Position numbers and translations under genes: made by a program | Notes under the pieces: generated by a model | The model's database searches: none | What the model was told of the DNA's origin: nothing | Seen by the model: the letters and a program-made list of their open reading frames with translations, nothing else | Origin: an uncultured Parabacteroides sp. | GTDB taxonomy: Bacteria; Bacteroidota; Bacteroidia; Bacteroidales; Tannerellaceae | Direction: 5' to 3' | Length of the DNA stretch: 43,119 bases | Assembly: GCA_900547435.1 (NCBI GenBank) | Contig: URGO01000003.1 | Span: 1 to 43,119, forward strand | Shown: piece by piece, positions 7,507 through 15,135 of the stretch | Layout: each line of letters begins with the position of its first letter | How positions within the stretch are numbered: position 1 is the stretch's first letter

Positions 7507-9602
7507 GCATGAATCTTAGATATGAAGGTGGCTTCTACAGTTACTCGGATGTGCTGTATGATGTGAAGATATACCAGGAGGGGTATTCGGGAGCGGTTAC
7601 GGACGTAGATTTTACCGATACGCCCCTGACCATCGAATGGCAGGAGACGGATAAGCTGGAGCCGGTGCAATCCTCCAGCGCCAAGTTGCAACTCTACTCC
7701 GACAGCGACCGGCAGTTTGTGGACCTCTATACCGTCAAAGCCGGAAGTGTCCGGTTGGATGTGTACCGGGAAGGGAACTTATACTGGTCCGGTACGCTTG
7801 ACCCCGAATTATATGAAGAGCCCTTCGCTTATAAAACGGATTATGGCGTGGAACTGACCTTCTCCGACCTGGCCATCCTGGACCGGCTGAGCTTCTCCGG
7901 TGAAGGGTTTAAGACGCTTCGGAATATTATCACGGAGGCTCTTACGGCATCGGGCATCAACTACGGCTCACTCATGGAGCATGTCAGTACCCGGCTCTTT
8001 GAGAACTCTTCATCGAATCTGCTGGATGCTACGGCGGTGCAGTGTCAGAACTTCTATGACGAGGACGGCGAGGCGATGACCCTCCGTGAGGTCTTGGATG
8101 AGACGTTGCGTCCGTTCGCTCTCCGTTTGATTCAGAAGGGCGGTGTGGTCCACCTGTATGATTTGAACGCCCTTTATACGGCATTTACTCCGGAGGCGGT
8201 AGAATGGGATTCGGACGATTCCACCTTGTCGGTGGATAAGGTCTATAATAATGTGAAGCTGACCTATTCGCCTTACGAGCAGACCACGCTCCTGGAGGGC
8301 GAGGTTGACCCGGACACCGTGGACGGCCAACGGCTCACGACCTGGTTCAGCACCGATACGGGTGATTCGGAGGAGATAGGATTCTATACCCATCTGTCCG
8401 ATACGGCCAAAGGATTGGAGAAGCACGCCAATGCCAAGTTCTACCGTATCGAACCGGTCTATTCCGGAGGGGAAGAAGCCGGCATTGCCTGGACGGTGGA
8501 GACTTTCGCAAGCCGGAACTCCGGGACTTATGCCAGTTATGTACAGCAGCCGTCCGATAGCATCGGGTCTATGTTGCTGAAAGTGCCCGAAACGCCCTAC
8601 CTGGCGAACATCGGGACGGCACGGAACAATTACCGGCTAAAAATATCGCTGAGCCTCCTGTTCGACCCGCGTTATAACCCGTTCGAAGAGGCGTCTGTCA
8701 ACAATGAAGAAGGAAACTGGGAGGAGCAGCAGGACCGGGCTAACTTCGCCTATGTCCCCATCAAGCTCACCCTGCGTGATGGCAACGGCAATGCCCTGTA
8801 TCATTATGTGAACAACGCCGTGAAGGACAGCGAATCGTTTGCCAATCCCGGCGAAAAGGCCTATTGGCGCAGCGGAGAGGCCGCATGGGGTGATGCGTGG
8901 CTCTGCTGGTATCAGGGCAACCGCAAAAACGAATCGGGCCTGGGCGGATGGCAGCAGAACAAGCAGATTATCGGATATTACCGCGATGGCCTGCCCACGC
9001 TGTTTGACAAACGCGGAACGGGTGAATTGATTAACCTTCCGACGGTGGGCGGTTATCTGGAGATGCAGGTTGGGACGGGTATTCCTATTTACGACTATGG
9101 CAAGGAAATCAAGCCGGCCAACTACGACCAATGCCGCTGGCTGCTCTACAAGGACCCGAAGGTGGAGTTTGTCGAAAAGACCGGAAACAGCATATCGACT
9201 AAGGATATCGAATACAGTGCCTGGTTGAACCGGGACGCAAAAGAGCCACTGGATATCGATACGGTGCTGGGCACCATGCCGGACCCCTCTCCGGCCGCCT
9301 TGGGGCAGCTGTTCGACACGGCGAATTATGCCGTCAGGGGAAGCTACTACCGGGCCGGAACTACCGATTTGCTGGAGAAGCTCCTTATCGGTACGATCTA
9401 CACGCAGTATGCCACACCGCACAAGGTGCTATCCGGAACCACGGTGCTCCTTCCGGAGTTCAAGACTCATACGGACAAACATGAGCCGGGCACCTACTTG
9501 GTGCTTTCGGAAACACAAGACCTCCGGGCGGAGCAGAGCAATATCAGGATGGTTCAGTTCGAGGCGGACGATTATGAAGGGATAGAATACATGGAGGAAT
9601 GA
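7503..9602 (+). CDS. Tail protein, probable distal tail/hub (baseplate) component
   Basis: A 699-residue protein following the tape measure with an ATGA overlap, the usual position of distal-tail and hub proteins. The N-terminus (residues about 5-120) reads as beta-strands: IYQEGYSGAVTDVDFTDTPLTIEW, then a long block with SVRLDVYREGNLYWSGTLDPELY. No enzyme motif was recognised. The middle (TLREVLDETLRPFALRLIQKGG) resembles hub proteins of Bacteroides siphophages. It would cap the tail tube and hold the fibres encoded next. The assignment rests on position and composition; there is no decisive motif. Confidence 0.6.
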   Translation: MSMNLRYEGGFYSYSDVLYDVKIYQEGYSGAVTDVDFTDTPLTIEWQETDKLEPVQSSSAKLQLYSDSDRQFVDLYTVKAGSVRLDVYREGNLYWSGTLDPELYEEPFAYKTDYGVELTFSDLAILDRLSFSGEGFKTLRNIITEALTASGINYGSLMEHVSTRLFENSSSNLLDATAVQCQNFYDEDGEAMTLREVLDETLRPFALRLIQKGGVVHLYDLNALYTAFTPEAVEWDSDDSTLSVDKVYNNVKLTYSPYEQTTLLEGEVDPDTVDGQRLTTWFSTDTGDSEEIGFYTHLSDTAKGLEKHANAKFYRIEPVYSGGEEAGIAWTVETFASRNSGTYASYVQQPSDSIGSMLLKVPETPYLANIGTARNNYRLKISLSLLFDPRYNPFEEASVNNEEGNWEEQQDRANFAYVPIKLTLRDGNGNALYHYVNNAVKDSESFANPGEKAYWRSGEAAWGDAWLCWYQGNRKNESGLGGWQQNKQIIGYYRDGLPTLFDKRGTGELINLPTVGGYLEMQVGTGIPIYDYGKEIKPANYDQCRWLLYKDPKVEFVEKTGNSISTKDIEYSAWLNRDAKEPLDIDTVLGTMPDPSPAALGQLFDTANYAVRGSYYRAGTTDLLEKLLIGTIYTQYATPHKVLSGTTVLLPEFKTHTDKHEPGTYLVLSETQDLRAEQSNIRMVQFEADDYEGIEYMEE

Positions 9603-9617
9603 AGAACAATTGAATAC

Positions 9618-12116
9618 ATGGCAACGAAACAATATACATACCAAACGCGCTACCTGGCCGCTACACCACGCAACAAGCGGCTGACGGAAGGCATACAGTC
9701 GGCAGCCCAGTCGGGCGGCGGAGGCATAGGTTATATACCTTCCTCCGGTCCCCAATACTGGCAGCTGGTGACGACTGACGCGGAAGGGAATGCCTTGCCG
9801 GAGGAGCAATATTACCTTATGCCCGTCTCCGGCCAGCATCTGCACATGCCGGGTGATGTGGTGGCGTATGCCATCGAACCTACAGACGCTAATCAGCTAC
9901 CCGTCTCCACGAATTATAACACCACGGGCCTATTCCGCGCCAAGGAGGGAGGCGGATTGCTGTATGACAATACGGCGAATGCCTGGTACGTTGACCCGGA
10001 TTTCCAAGGCGGTGGCGGAATAGATGAAACCCAGCTGGCGGCTTATCTGACGAAGAACAATTATGTGACGCAGAAGTACCTGACGGATAACGGGTACTTA
10101 AAACTATCCTCCCCGCTGACGGGCTATCAGAAGCCCTCAGGATATTCGCCCATTACGGCTACCGACACGCTGCTCACGGCCATCGGCAAGCTGGAGGCGA
10201 ACTTCGGCAACTATGTCGACCTCACGACCAACCAGACTGTCGGTGGAGTGAAGACCTTTACGGAACGGGTATTGTCTGAGAAGGACGTGGTGGCCTATTC
10301 CGCAGCAGATGACGGGGACTTGGGGCTTCCGGTGGCTGGCTATTCCACTACCGGACTGGTGCGTATCAAGGACGGAGGGGGAATCGTTGTTGATTCTTCC
10401 GGTGTCATCTCGGTGGACCCTGACTATGCCGGAGGTGGAGGTGTGAACTTCACTCCGGGGAATGCCCTGCAGCTCACTTCATCCGGTGTGCTGAATGTGC
10501 TTATCGGAACTACCAGCGGAACAGTGTGCGCCGGGAATGATTCACGACTTTCCAATGACCGCCCCAATCCCTATTCCCTCTCATGGAGCGGGTACAGTAG
10601 TGGAAGTTATGACGGAAGCAGCGCGAAGAGCATATCTATCCCAAGCAACACCAGCCAGCTGACCAACGGCGCAGGATTCATCAAGGACGGGAACGGGAAC
10701 TTTACCACACTCTCCGGGTCGGGAAGCTCATCCAAATACCTTGCCGGGAATGGTACGTTCTATACGATAGCCTACTCAGAGCTGAGCGGTACGCCAAACT
10801 TGGACATATATGTAACACTGAATACCACACAGACCATTACGGCACAGAAAACATTCACCAACCGAGTTTGGTTCAACGGTGTCGGAATGTTGTACGCGGG
10901 TCCTTCTTCCAATGTCCATCTTGTCATAGGAACGGGTAGTGGAAACGTTATCAACGGATATACTGCATCGGAGAGCATAGGGAATATTTATTTCAACTAC
11001 CGATCCGGAAGCCAATATACCCGTATCGATGCAAGCAACAATTTCGCAACGGCCGGAGATGTGGTGGCCTATTCCACGGGAAGCAGCCTCTCGGACTTCG
11101 TGCCGGTGGCAACATCTTCCACTTACGGACTGGTGAAGTATGACGGCTCCACGATAGGAAAGAACTCAAGCGGGCAACTCTATGTGATAGGCGGCACGTC
11201 CGGCGGAGGCGGCACGTCCGTCTCATGGAGCAGCATTACCGGGAAACCGTCATGGATAGGCTCTTCCAAGCCGTCCTACTCTTGGAGTGAAATTAGTGGT
11301 AAGCCAAGCTGGATAGGCAGCAGCAAGCCTTCTTACAGCTGGTCTGAAATATCATCCAAGCCGACCATCATCAGTTCTATAGGATATTCCAACACAGGTT
11401 CATCGGGAAGCGGGAAAGTAGTTACAAAGGTGACTGCATCCGGGAGCACCGTGTATGTGACTTATGGAAATGACCAAACGGGAGGAGGCGGAAGCTCATT
11501 TACATTGGCTTCTGCAAGTTTTAGCAGCAATATTGTTTGGAGTTGTTCAAGCTCATCTTATTCCATTCAAATACGAAGGACTTCGAATTATACGGGAACG
11601 AGCATTTCGGGTAATACGGTCAACGGGTTGAGCGGCAGCAGCTGGAGCTTAGGCAATTTGTATCTGAATTATAAATCGGGCTCTGTCAATGTACGCATTG
11701 ACAATTCAGGAAGATTGTATATAAATGGCTCCCAAGTTACTTCTGATATACGATTGAAAAGCATTGTTGGGTACGAAAAAAACGTATTGGACCGCATCAT
11801 GCGGATTCCTGTCATACATTACACCAGGACTGATTTAACGGACGGAATGGAATACACCGGATTCAGTGCGCAATCATTCATTGGCGTATTCCGGAATGTT
11901 ACGTTTTTAAATGAGGATTCCGGATATTATGGAATTAATGAGGGGGCAATACTTGGCATCGCATTTCAAGGCCTAAAAGAACTCTACGCCCGTTTCCGTC
12001 CGGTCGAGAACCGGGTGAAGGTGCTGGAGCAGCGGGTGCGAAACCTGCAACTGAGGCTGGATAATGCCTATCGTGAAATATTTAATCTTAAACAAGGAAA
12101 GGAGGATGCAGCATGA
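9618..12116 (+). CDS. Tail fibre with C-terminal S74 intramolecular chaperone
   Basis: An 832-residue protein. Three modules of about 55 residues repeat, each starting DVVAY (near residues 78, 222 and 480) and ending in a GGGG linker. A Ser/Trp/Lys/Pro-rich segment (residues about 535-585) repeats SKPSYSWSEIS. The last 120 residues begin SDIRLKSIVGYEKNVLDRI, followed by YTGFSAQSF and a terminal coiled coil: this is the endosialidase-type S74 chaperone. It trimerises the fibre and then cuts itself off, with the Ser of SDIRLK as the expected nucleophile. The stalk is Gly/Ser-rich and beta-helical in look. It probably binds host surface glycans. The gene overlaps its successor by 4 bp. Confidence 0.8.
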   Translation: MATKQYTYQTRYLAATPRNKRLTEGIQSAAQSGGGGIGYIPSSGPQYWQLVTTDAEGNALPEEQYYLMPVSGQHLHMPGDVVAYAIEPTDANQLPVSTNYNTTGLFRAKEGGGLLYDNTANAWYVDPDFQGGGGIDETQLAAYLTKNNYVTQKYLTDNGYLKLSSPLTGYQKPSGYSPITATDTLLTAIGKLEANFGNYVDLTTNQTVGGVKTFTERVLSEKDVVAYSAADDGDLGLPVAGYSTTGLVRIKDGGGIVVDSSGVISVDPDYAGGGGVNFTPGNALQLTSSGVLNVLIGTTSGTVCAGNDSRLSNDRPNPYSLSWSGYSSGSYDGSSAKSISIPSNTSQLTNGAGFIKDGNGNFTTLSGSGSSSKYLAGNGTFYTIAYSELSGTPNLDIYVTLNTTQTITAQKTFTNRVWFNGVGMLYAGPSSNVHLVIGTGSGNVINGYTASESIGNIYFNYRSGSQYTRIDASNNFATAGDVVAYSTGSSLSDFVPVATSSTYGLVKYDGSTIGKNSSGQLYVIGGTSGGGGTSVSWSSITGKPSWIGSSKPSYSWSEISGKPSWIGSSKPSYSWSEISSKPTIISSIGYSNTGSSGSGKVVTKVTASGSTVYVTYGNDQTGGGGSSFTLASASFSSNIVWSCSSSSYSIQIRRTSNYTGTSISGNTVNGLSGSSWSLGNLYLNYKSGSVNVRIDNSGRLYINGSQVTSDIRLKSIVGYEKNVLDRIMRIPVIHYTRTDLTDGMEYTGFSAQSFIGVFRNVTFLNEDSGYYGINEGAILGIAFQGLKELYARFRPVENRVKVLEQRVRNLQLRLDNAYREIFNLKQGKEDAA

Positions 12117-13336
12117 CTTTACCAAAGACCAATCTACGGCAAGTGTACCATGTGGCCTGCACGCTGGGCGAGGTGGTGAACGGCAAGTTGGAAACACGGC
12201 TGTCCAAGCTGTGCCAGTCATCGAAGATTAACCCGTGGAGCAAGTGCAAGCCGGTACTTATGACGCAGGAAGCCGCCGACTGGGTGAACAACGGCGGGGA
12301 CTTGAAAGACTACAGCGGCAACTGGCAGCGGGGAAACATGGGCACATACGGGTTCAACCTCCCTGTCGGTATGAGCCATGATGCCATCCGTAACGGAGCA
12401 AACTGGGACTATGCGCCGCCTAAAGGAGGAACGCGCCAGCCGTTTTGCCTGGGATTCTTCGCCGGGTACAATCCGGATGCCAAACCCTTCATGATGACAA
12501 GCATCAAGAAGGACGACAATGAGGTTACGGTAAACCGGACGGCGCAAGAGACATACGGATTTGGTGCCGCCATAGCCCTGAGCAGCGAAGACCAGATAGG
12601 GTTTGATGATTTTGAGAACAGTCAGATAGGCGAAAGCTACTTCTGCGTCATCATGTACCCGGACAGCACGTACACAAGTCCGACAGTAGTTAATGCGGAT
12701 GAGACTATCTCCAATGGTGGCTCTATACTCCGAATAGACCTTACACAGCCGCCGTTTACAATAGACCGCACATGGGACTGCTATCTGGCTTTGCGCATGA
12801 CGGCCACAAGCGGAACGTATTACCCCATACCATGGACTGACGATAATTATTACAATCTCAAGCTGAAATTAATCAGCGAATCGCCATTCTATGCGGAATG
12901 TACGCAATTCTCTGGTACATACAACAGGGGATATACCGACATCCGGCCTTATGCCTTGTCAAATGTTGATCCATCGCTGAACAAGTATTACCCCACTCGA
13001 GGACCACTCTACTTCAAGGTAACGATGCGGATCCGCGGCAGCTCGGTGATCACCGCCAGCCGTAGGCAAATGACCCTGGAAGCCAACAGCTACTTCGGTA
13101 CGAAAGAGAGCATGACCCCCGTCATGTATGACAGCAATTTTAATGCGATAGACGATGTTCGGGTAGAGCCGAACGTCCCGGTAACGGTCTACATAGGCAG
13201 CGCGTATGCACTCAACACCAAGAACGGTTCGTCAAGCGTACCGCCAAGCGACAAGAAATTTTACACCCTTGTGGCCATCAAGTACCGCAACGAGAACATA
13301 TTCTCTACCGGACTTAATGTTACATCAGGGGTATAA
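12113..13336 (+). CDS. Phage structural protein, tail-associated, function unknown
   Basis: A 407-residue protein with no recognised domain. It starts at the ATGA overlap with the fibre gene. The N-terminal half (MTLPKTNLRQVYHVACTLGE) is polar, with NPWSKCKPV and several Cys/Trp. The C-terminal half is Thr/Ser/Tyr-rich, predicted beta, and could be a receptor-binding or fibre-associated domain. No signal peptide or membrane helix is visible. Its position between the S74 fibre and the HU gene suggests a second fibre, tip protein or fibre chaperone. Product unknown; the structural role is inferred from context only. Confidence 0.5.
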   Translation: MTLPKTNLRQVYHVACTLGEVVNGKLETRLSKLCQSSKINPWSKCKPVLMTQEAADWVNNGGDLKDYSGNWQRGNMGTYGFNLPVGMSHDAIRNGANWDYAPPKGGTRQPFCLGFFAGYNPDAKPFMMTSIKKDDNEVTVNRTAQETYGFGAAIALSSEDQIGFDDFENSQIGESYFCVIMYPDSTYTSPTVVNADETISNGGSILRIDLTQPPFTIDRTWDCYLALRMTATSGTYYPIPWTDDNYYNLKLKLISESPFYAECTQFSGTYNRGYTDIRPYALSNVDPSLNKYYPTRGPLYFKVTMRIRGSSVITASRRQMTLEANSYFGTKESMTPVMYDSNFNAIDDVRVEPNVPVTVYIGSAYALNTKNGSSSVPPSDKKFYTLVAIKYRNENIFSTGLNVTSGV

Positions 13337-13370
13337 CAACGAATATTAACCATTAAAAAAAAGAAGATTT

Positions 13371-13781
13371 ATGTTAAGATTCAAACTTATCGAAAAGAAA
13401 GACATGAGTAAGGATGCCGGAGACGGCGCGAAGCTGTTCTACCCGCAACTGGTGTCGAACGGCCGTGTATCGTTCGACAGTCTGTGCGATGAAGTGGCCG
13501 AGCAGTCCTCGCTCACCTCGGGCGACATCAAGAACTGCATGGACCGCCTGATTAACTGCCTCGTGCGACACCTGCAGGAGGGGCGATCAGTGGATTGCGG
13601 CGACCTCGGCTCATTCGGCATTACCCTGCGCTCCGCCGGGGCACAAAGTAAGGAGACCTACGATGTATCGACCATGATGCGCGAACCGGGTGTGCAGTAT
13701 TACTTGGGAAAGAAACTGAGGAACATGCGCAAGACGAACATCAAGTACGAACGCATCACGGCAGAGGATGGGGAGCAATAA
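13371..13781 (+). CDS. HU-like DNA-binding protein (Bacteroidetes HU-HIG type)
   Basis: A 136-residue protein with the Bacteroidetes HU layout: a short N-terminal extension ending KKDMSKDAGDGAKLFYPQ, then GRVSFDSLCDEVAEQSSLTSGDIKNCMDRL (helical dimer core). The arm and saddle follow, VDCGDLGSFGITLRSAG. A GDLGSF turn like the HU GEFGxF signature is present. It would bind and bend DNA. Host genomes carry many such paralogues; a copy in a phage late region could help condense phage DNA or support transposition synapsis. It has its own small intergenic gap (13337-13370). Confidence 0.8.
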   Translation: MLRFKLIEKKDMSKDAGDGAKLFYPQLVSNGRVSFDSLCDEVAEQSSLTSGDIKNCMDRLINCLVRHLQEGRSVDCGDLGSFGITLRSAGAQSKETYDVSTMMREPGVQYYLGKKLRNMRKTNIKYERITAEDGEQ

Positions 13782-13793
13782 AGAAAACGCCCA

Positions 13794-13870
13794 ACCTTTC
13801 CGATGAAAAGGTAGGACCTTTCACCTGAAAAGGTAGGACCTTTCACCTGAAAAGGTAGGACCTTTTCAGC
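13794..13870. repeat. 22-bp tandem array with variable 4-nt centre (array 1)
   Basis: Three complete 22-bp units start at 13794, 13816 and 13838, and a partial fourth starts at 13860. Each has a left arm ACCTTTC, a 4-nt centre (CGAT, ACCT, ACCT) and an 11-nt right part GAAAAGGTAGG. The arms CCTTTC and GAAAGG are inverted repeats, so each unit can form a hairpin or a dyad site. It follows the HU gene stop directly. Confidence 0.85.
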
Positions 13871-13912
13871 AAATAGAATTTTCAATTATCAACTTTCAAT
13901 TTTCAATTAACA

Positions 13913-14191
13913 ATGGAAACAACAGTATTCAGCAATGAGCAAAAGAAGTATTCTACCCTGATAGAGGGAGAGAATATCAAACTGACAGGGACCGCCACGT
14001 TTGGCAGCGGAGAATCCTGGTTTGAAGGGCAGGCCTATAAGAAAGATGACAATACTTATGTAGGCGATTATTCGAAAAACAACGTTTCCAAAGTGGATAG
14101 CGAACCGGTTTCTACTTTGTCGGAGATTATCACGATAATGGCACAACTGGAGACTGATGTAAATAAAAAGGCAGAGGAGGTACAGGCATGA
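13913..14191 (+). CDS. Small phage protein of unknown function
   Basis: A 92-residue acidic protein. The first 60 residues (KLTGTATFGSGESWFEGQAYKKDDNTYVGDYS) look like a small beta fold. The last 30 (STLSEIITIMAQLETDVNKKAEEVQA) are a predicted coiled coil. It overlaps the next gene by 4 bp (ATGA at 14188-14191) and therefore probably belongs to the same tail/adhesin operon. No family was recognised. Confidence 0.6.
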   Translation: METTVFSNEQKKYSTLIEGENIKLTGTATFGSGESWFEGQAYKKDDNTYVGDYSKNNVSKVDSEPVSTLSEIITIMAQLETDVNKKAEEVQA

Positions 14192-14655
14192 AGACGCGCG
14201 AAGCGATAGACCTCTACAAGGCATATACGTCGGTGAAGTTCACCGGCGTGCCTACGGCGGACCGCCTCGTGATGCTCCGCAACATGCGCTGCCTGCGCCC
14301 CATATCGGAGGAGTATGACGCCATGCAGATGAACGCCTCGGAGAAGTTCAAGCCCGAAGGGTATGACGAACTGGAGCAGGAGGTAATGAGCCATGCGGGC
14401 GACACGGTAACTCCGGAACTGAACCGTAAGGTAGGCCGGTACAACATCCAGAAGGCGGAGTACGTCCGTGCGATGAACGACTACCTGCTCGGAGTCTACG
14501 ACAAGGCCACCGGCCAGCGCACCGGCGGACTCCTGGACGAAGAGCACGACATCACCATCACCCCCATCACCTCCGCCGGCTTCGACAAGCTGGTAGAGAA
14601 CAACAGCGGGGTAGATACGAATTTGCTGTGTGTGATTTCTAATTATGTGAAGTGA
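14188..14655 (+). CDS. Phage protein of unknown function, mostly helical
   Basis: A 155-residue protein of helical character, without signal peptide or membrane segment. Charged helices (REAIDLYKAY, ELEQEVMSHAGDTVTPELNRKVGRYNIQKAEYVRAMNDYLLGVY) suggest a structural or assembly role. It is coupled by an ATGA overlap to the gene before it and ends 3 bp before the next start, so it lies in a strict operon leading to the adhesin/RT genes. No family was recognised. Confidence 0.6.
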   Translation: MKTREAIDLYKAYTSVKFTGVPTADRLVMLRNMRCLRPISEEYDAMQMNASEKFKPEGYDELEQEVMSHAGDTVTPELNRKVGRYNIQKAEYVRAMNDYLLGVYDKATGQRTGGLLDEEHDITITPITSAGFDKLVENNSGVDTNLLCVISNYVK

Positions 14656-14658
14656 GAT

Positions 14659-14952
14659 ATGGCAGCAATAGAAATAACATTCAAACAGGAAGGAACAGGT
14701 TATTTGTCCGACCCGATAGAGGTGACAGGATCGGCCGTGGCCGTCCGTATGGAACTGTCGGAAGGCGGGGAGACCTCGTTGGAACGTAGTATCACGGGAG
14801 ATAATTTCCTTTATGAGTGCACGATAACAAGCAGCACAGACAAGCGTAAAAGTCTGGAGTTCAACATCTCCGGATGTATTCCCGGCCAGCAGCTGCGCAT
14901 CAGGTTCGGCAATGCCGTACCTTCAAAAATATATGTATTGCAGTATGAATAA
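14659..14952 (+). CDS. Small phage beta-rich protein of unknown function
   Basis: A 97-residue protein of alternating beta character (AIEITFKQEGTGYLSDPIEV, VRMELSEGGETSLERSI, LRIRFGNAVPSKIYVLQYE). This pattern resembles small beta-sandwich tail proteins. It overlaps the next small gene by 8 bp (ATG 14945 lies inside its last codons). No known family was recognised; membership in the adhesin operon is the only functional hint. Confidence 0.55.
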   Translation: MAAIEITFKQEGTGYLSDPIEVTGSAVAVRMELSEGGETSLERSITGDNFLYECTITSSTDKRKSLEFNISGCIPGQQLRIRFGNAVPSKIYVLQYE

Positions 14953-15133
14953 GCTAAACGAAATCCGTCTTGGCGAAATCCGGTTGGGCATGTTGGACCT
15001 GGCGGCGGGAGGCATATCGGTTGGTACCGGCGAATATACACCATCCGCCACGTCCCCTTCCTGGCTCCTTCCGGATGGCAGCCCCTGGCTATGGGCCAAT
15101 AATGAACCGATTTTATTACCATTAAATGAATAG
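14945..15133 (+). CDS. Very small phage protein, 62 residues
   Basis: Starting at ATG 14945 the product begins MNKLNEIRLGEIRLGMLDL. It contains the tandem motif EIRLG and a C-terminal PSWLLPDGSPWLWANNEPI stretch rich in Trp/Pro. The frame is open further upstream, but that would overlap the preceding gene more deeply. It ends 2 bp before the adhesin gene. Its position suggests a small accessory of the adhesin. No family was recognised. Confidence 0.5.
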   Translation: MNKLNEIRLGEIRLGMLDLAAGGISVGTGEYTPSATSPSWLLPDGSPWLWANNEPILLPLNE

Positions 15134-15135
15134 AT

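Noticed and set aside
13794..13870. CRISPR-like tandem structure in the 22-bp arrays
   Set aside because: Units are only 22 bp with 4-8 nt centres, far below spacer length, and no cas genes are near.
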